A stretch of DNA of 64,000 nucleotides from DAISKN01 sp963716925 (GCA_963716925.1 CAVQUX010000015.1:434001-498000), one strand, 5' to 3'. Positions 36,684 through 46,006 are shown, counted from the first letter of the stretch. Made by a program: numbers and translations. The notes: a model not told the origin generated them from the sequence alone.

Positions 36684-37310
36684 GTGGTGAGAGTCGGCGC
36701 GAGCGAACGAGCCCAGGTCCGCTGCACCGCTTTCCAGGGTTCCCGACGGATCGCGTCAGGCGAGCTGGTGCGGGTGGCGCGGTCTGCGAAAGACGCCGCC
36801 GATCGAGATCCCTCGTCCTCCATCCTCATCTTCGACGACGAGACGAGCGAGCTCATCGAGGTGGACTTACGCGGGACCCGGGCCGACGTCGTGAGGCGGC
36901 TCTCGAGCGGCGAGCCGCATTCCGCAACACCGGAAGAGCGGCGCCGAGGACCCGGACGCCCGAAGCTGGGGGTGGTGGCTCGGGAGGTGACGCTTCTTCC
37001 GCGCCACTGGGATTGGCTGAACAGCCAGAGGGGCGGGGCGTCCGTCGCGCTCCGCCGGCTGGTGGACGAAGCGAGACGGGCGAGCGCGGGAGCGGATCGA
37101 AATCGCCGCTCCCAGGAGGCCGCGTACCGGTTCCTGTACGCGATGGCGGGGGACCGGGCGGGGTTCGAAGAAGCCACCCGCGCGCTCTTCGCCTCGGATC
37201 GCGATCGTTTCGAAAGCCACACGAAGGAGTGGCCCGCGGATATCCGGAATCATGCCCGCATGCTGGCGGCCGGTGCGTTCGAAGCATCGCCTGCGGTGCT
37301 CGAAGAATGA
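36684..37310 (+). CDS. DUF2239 family protein
   Basis: 208 residues from the GTG at 36684, chosen because the promoter predicts the transcript to begin there; the open frame extends upstream antisense to the amidohydrolase gene but has no support. The DUF2239 hallmarks are seen: SSILIFDDETSELIEVDLRGT, then GPGRPKLGVVAREVTLLPRHWDWLNSQRGGASVALRRLVDEARR and a helical tail. No signal peptide or known catalytic motif. It is translationally coupled (ATGA) to a GIY-YIG gene. Function of the family is unknown. Confidence 0.85.
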   Translation: MVRVGASERAQVRCTAFQGSRRIASGELVRVARSAKDAADRDPSSSILIFDDETSELIEVDLRGTRADVVRRLSSGEPHSATPEERRRGPGRPKLGVVAREVTLLPRHWDWLNSQRGGASVALRRLVDEARRASAGADRNRRSQEAAYRFLYAMAGDRAGFEEATRALFASDRDRFESHTKEWPADIRNHARMLAAGAFEASPAVLEE

Positions 37311-37639
37311 GCTCACGAAAGCGGGCGCTCCAGGAGTACAAGTCTCGTACGCCCGCCCGGGGCGCGTTCGCGGTGCGCTCCCGGACGACGGATCGCGTCT
37401 GGGTCGGCGCGTCCCCCAATCTCGATGCGGCGCGCAACCGCATCTGGTTCATGCTCCGGAGCGGGAGCCATCGCGACCGCTCCCTCCAGGCCGAGTGGGA
37501 CTCGAACGGAGAGGCATCCTTCGGGTTCGAGGTTCTCGAGACGCTCGACCCGGACGTCGCTCCGATGGCTCTGACCGATCTTCTGAAAGAGAGGAAGAGT
37601 CACTGGGCGGAGCGTTTGGGCGCCTCGACGTTGCTCTGA
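37307..37639 (+). CDS. Small GIY-YIG nuclease family protein
   Basis: 110 residues from the ATG at 37307, which overlaps the DUF2239 stop. The fold follows small GIY-YIG proteins: RGAFAVRSRTTDRVWVGASPNLDAARNRIWFMLRSGSH, a conserved Arg helix and a Glu (FGFEVLETL) near the end. The classical GIY and YIG triplets are degenerate (GAF, WVG), so nuclease activity is uncertain. It and DUF2239 likely form one transcript and possibly one complex. Confidence 0.75.
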   Translation: MSSRKRALQEYKSRTPARGAFAVRSRTTDRVWVGASPNLDAARNRIWFMLRSGSHRDRSLQAEWDSNGEASFGFEVLETLDPDVAPMALTDLLKERKSHWAERLGASTLL

Positions 37640-37768
37640 CCCCCAAGACTTCCGCCATGCCCGAATCGGCTCGTGGCGGTGATCGGCTGTGCTCGGCGTA
37701 TTTCTAGGTGGGTGCTGTCAGGACGCCGCCTGACGCTCCAACGAAACGAAACCGAAGGAGGAAGAACC

Positions 37769-38597
37769 ATGACCACAACCACAACCACGAACACGGACAT
37801 CGACGCCCTCAAGACCCGTCTCAAGGCGACCTGGATGGACGGCAACTACGACCGTTTCTCGCGATTCATGGAGTCGAGCGCCGTGGAGTTCCTGGATCGG
37901 TTGGGCGTCGAGCGCGGAGCCTCGTTGCTCGATGTCGCCTGCGGCTCGGGTCAACTCGGCCTCATCGCCGCGCGTCGAGGCGCCAGGGTCACCGGGGTCG
38001 ACATCGCCACGAACTCCATCCAGGCTGCGCGGGGCCGTGCGGCCGCGGAGGGACTCGACGCGCGCTTCGACGAGGGGGACGCCGAGGTACTGCCTTACCC
38101 GGATGCGAGCTTCGACGTGGTCGCCAGCATCTATCGGCGCGATGTTCGCTCCTCGCCCAGAACGGGTGGCAGCGGAGCTCGTGCGCGTGTGCCGTCCGGG
38201 TGGGAGAATTGCCATGGGCAACTGGACCAAGGAAGGGTTCATCGGGAAGATGTTCAAGACCTTCGCCCGTTTCATCGCGCCCCCGGGCATGCCCTCTCCG
38301 GTCCTCTGGGGAGACGAGAGCGTCGTACGCGAGCGGTTCGGCGCCGGTGTCTCCGACCTGCGGCTGACGCGCGTCAGCTACCGGTTCGACTACCCGTTCG
38401 CGCCGGCGGAGGTGGTGGAGTTCTTTCGCGAGAACTACGGGCCGACGACGCGGGCGTTCGCGACACTGGGGGAAGCCGACCGGGCAGCGCTTCGCGCGCA
38501 GCTCGTGGATCTGTGGACCTCACACAACCAGGCCGGCGGGCTCGCCCGGACGACGGTCGACGCGGAGTATCTCGAGGTCGTCGGGGTTCGCGCGTAA
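37769..38597 (+). pseudogene. SAM-dependent methyltransferase, one frameshift
   Basis: The ATG at 37769 has AAGGAGGAAG upstream. The first part holds motif I (LLDVACGSGQLGLIAARRGARVTGVDIA) and motif III-like (EVLPYPDASFDVVASIY). At about 38131-38135 the frame must move by one base: the coding continues as GAMFAPRPERVAAELVRVCRPGGRIAMGNW and on to the end at 38597. With the shift repaired the product would be about 275 residues and a complete class I methyltransferase with a C-terminal substrate domain. The shift may be an indel error or real inactivation; motifs on both sides are well kept. Confidence 0.75.
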
Positions 38598-39057
38598 GGC
38601 GCATTCGCTGGTTGTAAGTTCTGGCGACACTCTACAGTTCTGCCTTCTATCCAGTTGTCTTAGTCCAAGATAGTTGCGAGGTTCCGCACGCTCGTCCTGA
38701 GAGGATGTCGGATTCCTTGACGAGAGCGAATCGTCGATCGTCTGCATCGCCGCCGCAAGTGTTTCTACAGGAGGGGGATACGCCCCGCAGCTGCTCCGGA
38801 ACGTGATTTGCAGCGGTTCCGGGTCGACAGAGCGATTCTTTAGAACTTCAGCCCACCTCTGATGGATCGCGCGTCTCGGGATTCCGTCGCGCCCCCTTGG
38901 GTGCCTCGGACTCCGGGAACTCATGCACCGAAAGAAGCCACACCCGTTCCTCCAAGAGGTGATTCATGAAACCGCATTGGCGCCGAAAATCCACCCGTAC
39001 GTCAGGACCGCACGTGAGGCTCGGCCGCGACAGGGAATGAATTAAGGAGTACACCTA
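38598..39057. other. Intergenic, no gene recognised
   Basis: About 460 bases between the methyltransferase and a PEP-CTERM gene. Lower GC than the neighbourhood near 38620-38690. Short open frames have no features. AAGGAG at the right end serves the PEP-CTERM gene. Confidence 0.5.
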
Positions 39058-39822
39058 ATGAGAACCCAAGCTCAAACCCGAATGCTCTCGTGCGCGGCCA
39101 CGCTTTTCCTGGTGCTGGCCGCGGCCGTACCCGCTCGCGCCGTGCCCTTGATTGTGAACGGCGGGTTCGAATCCGGGTTCAACGGTTGGATTCTCGCGGA
39201 TGCTGTTGGAAGCGACGGGACCTTCTTCCTGCAGTCCGGCACGGCGAGCCCGATCAACGGTGACCCGGTCCCCGCCCCGCCGGGCGGCGCCATCGCCGCC
39301 ATGACGGACGCTCAAGGTCCGGGGAGTCACGTGCTCTATCAAGACTTCTTCGTGCCTGCCTCGCCGGGCACCGCTCTGCTCACTTTCGAGTTGTTCATCG
39401 GCAACCGCGCCGGGGAATTCGCAACTCCTTCTCCCGCCTCCCTGGATTTCAGCACCCCCGCGCTGAACCAGCAGGCGCGCGTCGACATCCTGCGCGCGGG
39501 AACCGACCCGTTCACCGTGGCAGCCGCCGACGTGCTCATGTCCCTGTTCCAGACCAACCCCGGCGACCCGCTGATCTCGGGCTATGCGTCTCATAGCGCC
39601 GACCTCACCGCGCTCCTGAATGCGAATGCGGGCCAGACGCTGCGAATCCGCTTCGCCGAAACCGACAACCTGTTCATCTTCCAGCTCGGCGTAGACAACG
39701 TAGGCCTCGAGACCCTGGCGGTCGTCCCCGAGCCCGCCTCGTGGATCCTTTTCGCCACCGGCCTCGGCGCCCTGCTCATTTTCCTGGGTCTGGCATCCTC
39801 AAGAATTCATCGAGGGTCGTAG
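39058..39822 (+). CDS. PEP-CTERM exported protein
   Basis: 254 residues. A signal peptide (MLSCAATLFLVLAAAVPARA) is followed by a beta-rich domain starting PLIVNGGFESGFNGW, like carbohydrate-binding NGGFE modules. The C-terminus is a full sorting signal: VPEPASW, a hydrophobic stretch (ILFATGLGALLIFLGLA) and a basic tail (SSRIHRGS). Such proteins are anchored and processed by an exosortase for export to the extracellular matrix. No exosortase gene is in the window. AAGGAG lies upstream. Confidence 0.88.
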   Translation: MRTQAQTRMLSCAATLFLVLAAAVPARAVPLIVNGGFESGFNGWILADAVGSDGTFFLQSGTASPINGDPVPAPPGGAIAAMTDAQGPGSHVLYQDFFVPASPGTALLTFELFIGNRAGEFATPSPASLDFSTPALNQQARVDILRAGTDPFTVAAADVLMSLFQTNPGDPLISGYASHSADLTALLNANAGQTLRIRFAETDNLFIFQLGVDNVGLETLAVVPEPASWILFATGLGALLIFLGLASSRIHRGS

Positions 39823-39828
39823 CCAAAG

Positions 39829-39954
39829 ATGGCCTTCAAGAGCAAGGCCCAACGGCGGAAGTTCGCGGAGCTCCTCGTGACGGGCAAGATCACGCCCGAA
39901 GCCTACGAGCGATGGAATCGCGAAACGGGCGCGCCGAGCTCCCGGAGCGAGTGA
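39829..39954 (+). CDS. Small 41-residue protein
   Basis: MAFKSKAQRRKFAELLVTG and the following helix KITPEAYERWNRETG make a short, basic, helical protein with no Cys and no signal. Short proteins of this MAFKSKAQRRKF type are found in many soil bacteria, as I recall, with unknown function. It starts seven bases after the PEP-CTERM stop. A basic frame overlaps its end. Confidence 0.6.
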   Translation: MAFKSKAQRRKFAELLVTGKITPEAYERWNRETGAPSSRSE

Positions 39955-40067
39955 AGCCGAAGCGTAAACGAGGTACGACTCGCAAACCGCGACGCAGGTC
40001 CCGAGCGAAGTCGACGGGGAGACCGAAGCGACAGGGGAAGAATCGTTCCGCACTCCGTTCGAAGTGA
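39951..40067 (+). CDS. Possible highly basic 38-residue protein
   Basis: A GTG at 39951 overlaps the preceding stop (GTGA). The frame encodes VKPKRKRGTTRKPRRRSRAK and a further Lys/Arg-rich tail ending in RSK. This is like histone-H1/AlgP-type or ribosomal tails, but low complexity means it could be a chance frame. Confidence 0.3.
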   Translation: MKPKRKRGTTRKPRRRSRAKSTGRPKRQGKNRSALRSK

Positions 40068-40140
40068 ACAAGACGGGCTGGCCCGCGGTCCCAGCCTGCA
40101 GTGGTACGATGGAGTCCCTGCTTATCGTTGGGACGATCCC

Positions 40141-40608
40141 ATGGCGTGGCGACAGCTGCACCGTTGGCTCTACCGAGGCGGCCGACCGAATCCGATCGCT
40201 CGGCTTCTCAATCGTTTCTGGGCCGCTGTCCACGCCCGTGGGATCGCGCCCGGCTATCTCGTGACGCTGGAAGTGACCGGGCGCCGATCGGGGCGCAGGA
40301 TTTCGTTCCCGCTCGTGATGACGGTTCTGGACGGAGAGCGGTTTCTGGTCTCGATGCTGGGTACGGAAGCGCAGTGGGTCAAAAACGTCAAGGCCGCCGA
40401 CGGCCATGCTGTCCTCCGCCACGGCCGTGCGGAGCAGGTGCGCCTCGAAGAGATCGCAGTCGCGAAGCGGGCTCCGGTGCTGAGGGTGTACCTGCAGCGA
40501 GCGCCCGGGGCACGGCCCCACATTCCCGTCGGCAAGGACGCGCCACTCGCCGAGTTCGAAGCGATCGCGCCGGCGACCCCGGTCTTCCGCGTGCTTGCCG
40601 CGCGCTGA
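40141..40608 (+). CDS. Deazaflavin-dependent nitroreductase (DDN/DUF385) family protein
   Basis: 155 residues. The family pattern is recognisable: GYLVTLEVTGRRSGRRISFPLVMTVLDGERFLVSMLGTEAQWVKNVKAADGHAVLRHGRAEQVRLEEI, with the split-barrel W and N/K positions for F420 or FMN binding. It probably uses a deazaflavin or flavin to reduce small substrates in the cytoplasm. No F420 genes are nearby. Confidence 0.88.
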   Translation: MAWRQLHRWLYRGGRPNPIARLLNRFWAAVHARGIAPGYLVTLEVTGRRSGRRISFPLVMTVLDGERFLVSMLGTEAQWVKNVKAADGHAVLRHGRAEQVRLEEIAVAKRAPVLRVYLQRAPGARPHIPVGKDAPLAEFEAIAPATPVFRVLAAR

Positions 40609-40652
40609 CGAGCCCTGACGCTGATTCTCGGCCGTGATAATTTGAGACCGCA

Positions 40653-41339
40653 ATGCACTTCCGTCACTCCGAGATGCTTTGGCAGGAGTTTCCGCAACTC
40701 AAGCCTGCGATCCTGGTGCTCGACCGCGTCGAGCCCATCGCCGATCTGGGGAGGCGGCTCGAGCCCTGGCTCCGCCGCGCGCGGGAGCGCCTGGAGAAAG
40801 GACCGGAAGGAGAGATGCCGGAGATCGCGGCGTGGCGGCGGGCCTACTCACAGATGGGCTTGAAGCCGACACAGTATCGTTCGGCCGCGGAGGCGCTCCT
40901 CCGTCGTTTCAAGCGCGAGGGAGAGCTGCCGCGCATCCACCCGGTCATCGATCTCTGCAACGCCGTCTCACTCGCGTTCGCTCTTCCGGTCGCGGTCTTC
41001 GACCTCGATCAAGTGGACCAGTTCCTGGAAGTACGCCACGCCCGGGGTAACGAGACGTACCTCGCGTGGAGCGGCGAGATCGAAAATGTTCCGGAGGGTG
41101 AGGTCATCTTCGCCGACGCCGCCGATCAGGCGCATGCTCGACGGTGGACTTTCCGCCAGAGCCGCAAGTCCACGTTTCGCCCCGAAACCCGCCGCGCCCT
41201 CGTCGTCGCGGAGGGATTGCACGCATCGGCGGACGCGGATGTGCGGGAGCTCCTCGACGCTCTGGACCAGGAGCTCACCGGAGGCTCGGCGGATAAGTGC
41301 GCGGTCCTCTCGGCGGCGTCACCGACGCTATCGTTTTGA
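40653..41339 (+). CDS. B3/4-domain protein (Phe-tRNA-synthetase-beta-like)
   Basis: 228 residues. The B3/B4 module is visible from about residue 70: YRSAAEALLRRFKREGELPRIHPVIDLCNAVSLAFALPVAVFDLDQV. It then continues with EGEVIFADAADQAHARRWTFRQS and VVAEGLHASADADVRELLDALDQEL. Stand-alone B3/4 proteins are thought to hydrolyse mischarged aminoacyl-tRNAs. Gene is convergent with 41421-41894 with a clear hairpin between. Confidence 0.9.
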   Translation: MHFRHSEMLWQEFPQLKPAILVLDRVEPIADLGRRLEPWLRRARERLEKGPEGEMPEIAAWRRAYSQMGLKPTQYRSAAEALLRRFKREGELPRIHPVIDLCNAVSLAFALPVAVFDLDQVDQFLEVRHARGNETYLAWSGEIENVPEGEVIFADAADQAHARRWTFRQSRKSTFRPETRRALVVAEGLHASADADVRELLDALDQELTGGSADKCAVLSAASPTLSF

Positions 41340-41364
41340 GACGGTCGCGTCCTCGGACCGAAGG

Positions 41365-41394
41365 GATAGCGCACGACGTTGGCCGTGCGCTATC
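41365..41394. terminator. Bidirectional hairpin
   Basis: An 11-pair perfect stem, GATAGCGCACG/CGTGCGCTATC, with loop ACGTTGGC, between two convergent genes. No T-run. Confidence 0.6.
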
Positions 41395-41420
41395 GCAGGC
41401 TGGCGCCCTTACGGGTGAGG

Positions 41421-41894
41421 CTACTTCTTGTCGAAGACCACCACGTTATCGACCGCCTGGCCCTTGGCGTTCGTCCCCTTGTTGGTGACGGTCATCGTTT
41501 TTCCGTCCTTCGAGACCTCCCGCTTCGAGGTGAGGACCACTTTGCCCGCTTTCTTCTGCGTGGCTTCGACGGTATGAGCGTCGACTTTCTTCAGCGAGAT
41601 GGTATCGATATCCGGCGAGCCGGTGACGGGATAGTCCTTGCCGTCGAAGTTGGCGGTGTACTGGGTGAGCGTCGGCTTTCCGTCGGCATCGATCCCTTTC
41701 GCGGTGTACTTCACGCCCGCTCCCGAAGGCTCGTACGTCCGCGTCTGGCTTTTCGGCGCTGGACCCGGGCTGAACTTCGATTTCGCGACGTTGAGCTCCC
41801 AGGTTCCCATCATTGGATCGGTGGTCTGCGCCGAGACTCCTTGGGTGTATAGCAAGACGCCTAGCGATGCTCCAAGAATCGATAGATGCTTCAT
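41421..41894 (-). CDS. Small exported protein, unknown function
   Basis: 157 residues from the ATG at 41894, where the signal peptide begins (MKHLSILGASLGVLLYTQGVSA). The mature chain is a beta-sheet-rich module of about 130 residues with Lys-rich strands: GTWELNVAKSKFSPGPAPKSQTRTYE, GVKYTAKGIDADGKPTLTQYTANFDGKDYPVTG, and a tail TMTVTNKGTNAKGQAVDNVVVFDKK. I believe similar small secreted proteins are common in Acidobacteriota, but their role is unknown. Upstream (41895-42182) is intergenic. Confidence 0.65.
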   Translation of the reverse strand: MKHLSILGASLGVLLYTQGVSAQTTDPMMGTWELNVAKSKFSPGPAPKSQTRTYEPSGAGVKYTAKGIDADGKPTLTQYTANFDGKDYPVTGSPDIDTISLKKVDAHTVEATQKKAGKVVLTSKREVSKDGKTMTVTNKGTNAKGQAVDNVVVFDKK

Positions 41895-42182
41895 TGGACT
41901 CCTTCTTGTTGGTTCCGGGGCGATGCGCGGAGTCGAAGGCGCGCGCAGGTGGCGCAAAGGTTGAGGTAATCGACGGGAGGCAGACTCTGCAAGGATCGCG
42001 CTGAGCGCCCGATCGGACGTCCGCGCGCGGCACCGGAAATGAGTGCTTATCATACCGATCGGCAGCCGGAGTTTCAAATCGCACGGTCCGCCCCCCGCAT
42101 CCGACGACGACACTCTGGAAAAGGAACGAAGGTTGGTGGCGCGGGCGGGAGTTGGCCCCGCATTGACGGCCTGTGCCGCGGC

Positions 42183-43155
42183 TCAGTAGACGTCCAGATC
42201 GCGGCCGACGACGACTTGTCCCGAATAGCCCGACATTTCGCTCAGCACGGCCGCCGGCGTCGACCGCTCGGCGTCGACAGCAGGTCGCAGGGACATCGAG
42301 GCGTGGTAGAGAATCAGCAATCGTGGCTTGGCCTGCGTGGCGAGCTCGGTGAGCTGCGCCGTCGTCGTGTGGAATTGCGCGGCATAGCCTCGGAAATCCT
42401 GGCGTTTGGCGAGCCACTCCAGCGTCAGCACCTCGTGAATCAACACGTCACATCCGTGGCAGGCGTCGATCGTCGCCTGCGTCGGATTGGTGTCGCCCGA
42501 GATGACGATGCTGCGGTCGGGCGTGTCGAATCGGTATCCGTAGCTTTCCATCGCGTGCTTCGTCGGGAAGGCCGTGACGGTGACGTTGGCGTCCTTGTAG
42601 ACGACGCCGGCGCGGATCTCGTGCGCGTTCACGGCATGGCCCTCGGGAAACGCGCCCACTGAATACGGCTGCGGTCCTTCGTCCGCGTCTCGAAGTCGGC
42701 GCTGTACGCTTCGAAGAGATGCTCGGTCATCGCCTTGATTCCCGCGGGACCATAGACCTCCAAGGGGACGCGCCGTCCGATCACCCAGGGCGTGAGAATC
42801 AGGTCCGGGTATCCGACGGTGTGATCGGAATGAAGGTGCGTCACGAAGACGACCCGCAGTTTGACCGGTTCCAGCGCGGGGATTCCCCGGTCGACGACCG
42901 CGGACTTCGCACGCCGTACGACTCCGGCGCCGATGTCCACCAGGTACGGCGTGCCGTTCACGACGACCGCCGTCGCCGGTCCTGACCGATCGGGGTCGGC
43001 GGGAGGATTTCCGGTGCCAAGTAGCACGATCTGCGTCTGATTCGGCTCGGCCGTTGACGTCTGGCGCTCGGCGGAAAGCTCGTCGTGACAAGGACGACCG
43101 AACCGAGGACCGCTTCGCACAGTACCGCTTTTGGAATTCGTCTTTGATTGGGCAA
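42183..43155 (-). pseudogene. Metallo-beta-lactamase-fold hydrolase with signal peptide, two frameshifts
   Basis: Three frames must be joined. The N-terminal part (from about 43155, TTG start) is a signal-like segment (VLCEAVLGSVVLVTTSFPP). Then IVLLGTGNPPADPDRSGPATAVVVNGTPYLVDIGAG and the metal motif THLHSDHTVGYPD (HxHxDH) lie in another frame, ending at about 42680. The final frame carries VTVTAFPTKHAMESYGYRFDTPDRSIVISGDTNPT, the CHGCDVLIHEVL strand and the C-terminal His (LILYHASM). Repaired, the product is an exported RNase Z-like MBL hydrolase of about 320 residues. All motifs are intact, so indel error is possible. Confidence 0.7.
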
Positions 43156-43355
43156 TGGGGTGAGGCAGGGGCCGAGGAGTCAATGAGCCGAAGCCTCCCG
43201 GCCCCGTTTTTCTGGATGGTTGCGTCATCCTCTCCGTCTCGATTAAGCTACCCACAGAAATCTAGGAATTCGTAAGGTCACGCCTTGCCATAGTCGCCAA
43301 AGCCGACGGGCAGAACTTCATGGGATCCACCGGTTCGGCATTAACCGGGGGAACC

Positions 43356-44207
43356 ATGACACGCTATCTCGGAATCGTGGCGATGCTTCTATTCTTCGCT
43401 TCGAGCTTTGCCGAAGCGAGCGCCATCCTCTTAGGGGACCGCAGGGTGGTTTTCGGAGAGGCGCGTGCCACTTCGAATGATGATGGCGATCTGGAATTTG
43501 ACCGCCTAGAACCATCATCTGAGTTCGCACCTTTCAACGAAACCGCTACCTTCCAGGCCACAGTGGGAGACACAGGCTCGCAAGGAATCGCCAGCCAGAA
43601 CAGTTCCGTAACTACAAGTCTGATTACCGGTAGTGGAGAGATGGACTACAGTGCGTTTCTTGCTGGGCAGGCTGAAGTTGAAAGGGCAACCGCGCACGCA
43701 GCGTCGAACTTCGACATCGGTTTCATTTTGACTACGCCGCACACGTTCGATTTTTCGGGCCTCATGTCGATCGAAGCGAGCCTAAGAGGCAGTGAAGCCG
43801 ATGGATTTCTCGGTCTAATTGGTCCGGTTGGCTTCGGCTTCCAACTGTTCGCAGTTCCGGGATCACTGACTTCTTTGCCTGTCACCCAATCCGGAAGACT
43901 TACGCCTGGGAGCTACGTGTTGTTCGCTGGCTTTAGGGGTTCAGCCAATACGGACAGCAGCCTGGGGTTGTCGACGAGCAGTGGTGGTGGAGATTGGGCC
44001 TTCGAGTTTCGACTTAATGAGATCACGGGTGTGCCCGAGCCCACATCCCTATGGCTCCTGGCTCCGGTCGTTTCCGGAGCGCTCTTCAGGAAACGCCTGT
44101 CGTCCAACCCGGCACGTTTCCCCTTCGTCGGCACCACGAATAGCCGGTCCGCGGCTCTCAAAGAGAGCAGAGGTCGTTCGTTCCTGGTGACTCGGTGGAT
44201 GAAGTAG
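43356..44207 (+). CDS. PEP-CTERM exported protein with C-terminal extension
   Basis: 283 residues from the ATG at 43356 (GGGGGAACC upstream). Signal peptide YLGIVAMLLFFASSFAEA; then a beta-rich domain with LSTSSGGGDWAFEFRLNEI. The sorting signal VPEPTSLWLLAPVVSGALFRKRL is not at the end: about 36 residues follow it. That tail may reflect loss of a nearer stop codon. Lower GC than its neighbours, a hint of transfer. Confidence 0.75.
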   Translation: MTRYLGIVAMLLFFASSFAEASAILLGDRRVVFGEARATSNDDGDLEFDRLEPSSEFAPFNETATFQATVGDTGSQGIASQNSSVTTSLITGSGEMDYSAFLAGQAEVERATAHAASNFDIGFILTTPHTFDFSGLMSIEASLRGSEADGFLGLIGPVGFGFQLFAVPGSLTSLPVTQSGRLTPGSYVLFAGFRGSANTDSSLGLSTSSGGGDWAFEFRLNEITGVPEPTSLWLLAPVVSGALFRKRLSSNPARFPFVGTTNSRSAALKESRGRSFLVTRWMK

Positions 44208-44425
44208 GCGCTCGCCTTCCAGCGTGCTCGACTCCTCCAAACTAGAATGCACTCCATGATGGAGAAACGCGGTTCCGTCCGTCTAAAGGAGGAGTTGTTA
44301 ATAGGCAAAGTACTATCAGCTTGGTGGAGATAGGTGGGGTCAGAATGCTGGAACGGCCCCTTCGCAGTTTGGATAAACCCAGAGGGCGCCTTGGCGGGAA
44401 AAGTAAATACCGGAGGGTAACGCCA

Positions 44426-45949
44426 ATGAGAATACTCTTGCTCGCGGTCCTGGGCGCGTTTCCCCTCAATGCCGCCGCAGAGATCCAGATCATCTCCGCG
44501 ACGTACGGTCCCAATTGCGGGGCGGCGCACGACAACGCCAGAGATGCCGTCGCGGCGGCGTGCAACGGTCAGAAATCGTGCGTTTACACGGTCGATTACC
44601 ACGTGCTAGGCGACCCGGCTCCGGGCTGCGCCAAAACCTTTGTGGCGGAATGGACTTGCGCCACAGGCGCCCGACAGCATCGACAAGAGCTGCCGTCCGA
44701 GGCCGGCCTCGGCTCGCAACTGAAGCTCGCCTGCGGACTTGGCGCGATCGCGGGCAGTATCGTCGCCAACCCGAACGAGAACGATACTGCCGCACAGGCT
44801 GCGGCAGAATGGATTGTGCCGCCTACGCCAGAGACTCCGGTAGTAGAGATTCTGCCTCCCACGCTAGAGATAACCGCAATCAACCCCTCCCAACCGATCT
44901 TTAATGCCCCTTGGGGTGTTCACTTTCGGTTAATCAACAACTGGCTCGCTCGGAAGCCGTTGACGGGCTGGCTCGAGGCAGTCGCCTACGATTCGTCAGA
45001 TCCTGTGAAAGCACATGCGATCGGTGGGCAAAGCTACCCCATCGCGGATTTGCAGGTGGATCAGGTCGCCGAAGGTGATCTTGTCTTCTTGACTACCTCT
45101 TCAATCGGGAATGGGTATGTGGAGCTGACGTACTTCAATATCTCCTCGGGCTATTCCCCAGCTCCACGCTCATCGGATGGCGTCCTTCCTGATGTTCCAC
45201 CTGATGTGAAGGCGGAGCTACTGGGCAGCGGCAATGCGGGAGCGCTTTCCACGGCAAGGTCAGACGTCGTCGTGGTTCCCTCCGAGTCCGAGAAGTTCGC
45301 GGTCGTTTTCGATTTCGACACGGACAGCTGTTATCCGTCAGCTGCGGTGTCCGATGAGGGAATCGTGAATCCCGGACTCTCAGTAAATGACTGGGGCATC
45401 ACCTCGGGGTGTCGGCAGGGGGGTCAACTGGAAAAAGCCAAGACGTATTACCGCAAAGAATCCATTGGAGACTACAGCGTCCATATGTATGCGCTTTACT
45501 TCATGAAGGACAAGGCCGCCGATAGTGTCAGCGGCCATAGACATGACTGGGAGTTTGCACTGGTCTGGACAATTAATGGCGCGATCACTCATGCGAGCTA
45601 CAGCCACCACGGCGACGTCACCACGCAAGCGAGATCCGAACTCTATTTTGATCTCGACGCAGAGGACCATGTCAAAATCGTCTACCACCATGATGGTGCC
45701 TTGACTCATGCGATGCGGTTCGCGGGCAAAGACGAACAGGCCGAGAACCATCTGGGTCGTTGGGTGACACCGACCTTAGTTGATTGGCACACCATGACGG
45801 AGGAACTCCGGCGCAAATTCAACGAACATGATTTCGGGGAGGCTAATTGCTCGTTCAACGACTCAAACTTTCCTGAAGAGATCGCGAAGTCGCCTCCGCC
45901 GGGCTACCCGTCCGGGGCTGACTGGAAAGCGGCCGCTAGGAACCCATGA
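44426..45949 (+). CDS. Secreted lectin-like domain fused to NPP1 (NLP) toxin domain
   Basis: 507 residues from the ATG at 44426 (CGGAGGG upstream) with signal peptide MRILLLAVLGAFPLNAAA. Residues about 18-85 resemble a SUEL/rhamnose-binding lectin domain: IQIISATYGPNCG, then CNGQKSCVYTVDYHVLGDPAPGCAKTFVAEWTC with six Cys. A linker leads to a cytolysin-type NPP1 domain with the invariant heptapeptide GHRHDWE at residues 370-376, the DTDSCYPSAAV and SGCRQGG Cys pair and YSHHGDVTT. NPP1/NLP proteins lyse plant-type membranes in fungi, oomycetes and some bacteria. Lower GC than flanks suggests transfer. The target in this host is unknown. Confidence 0.88.
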   Translation: MRILLLAVLGAFPLNAAAEIQIISATYGPNCGAAHDNARDAVAAACNGQKSCVYTVDYHVLGDPAPGCAKTFVAEWTCATGARQHRQELPSEAGLGSQLKLACGLGAIAGSIVANPNENDTAAQAAAEWIVPPTPETPVVEILPPTLEITAINPSQPIFNAPWGVHFRLINNWLARKPLTGWLEAVAYDSSDPVKAHAIGGQSYPIADLQVDQVAEGDLVFLTTSSIGNGYVELTYFNISSGYSPAPRSSDGVLPDVPPDVKAELLGSGNAGALSTARSDVVVVPSESEKFAVVFDFDTDSCYPSAAVSDEGIVNPGLSVNDWGITSGCRQGGQLEKAKTYYRKESIGDYSVHMYALYFMKDKAADSVSGHRHDWEFALVWTINGAITHASYSHHGDVTTQARSELYFDLDAEDHVKIVYHHDGALTHAMRFAGKDEQAENHLGRWVTPTLVDWHTMTEELRRKFNEHDFGEANCSFNDSNFPEEIAKSPPPGYPSGADWKAAARNP

Positions 45950-46006
45950 TCGCTGCTCGGTGCTCACCGTCTTCAGTGACGATACTCGCGACCAGGAGCT
46001 CGCCCC

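Noticed and set aside
39168..39190. TTCGAATCC-like motif resembling a tRNA T-arm
   Set aside because: It lies inside the PEP-CTERM gene (GGGTTCGAATCCGGG) and has no matching tRNA stems.
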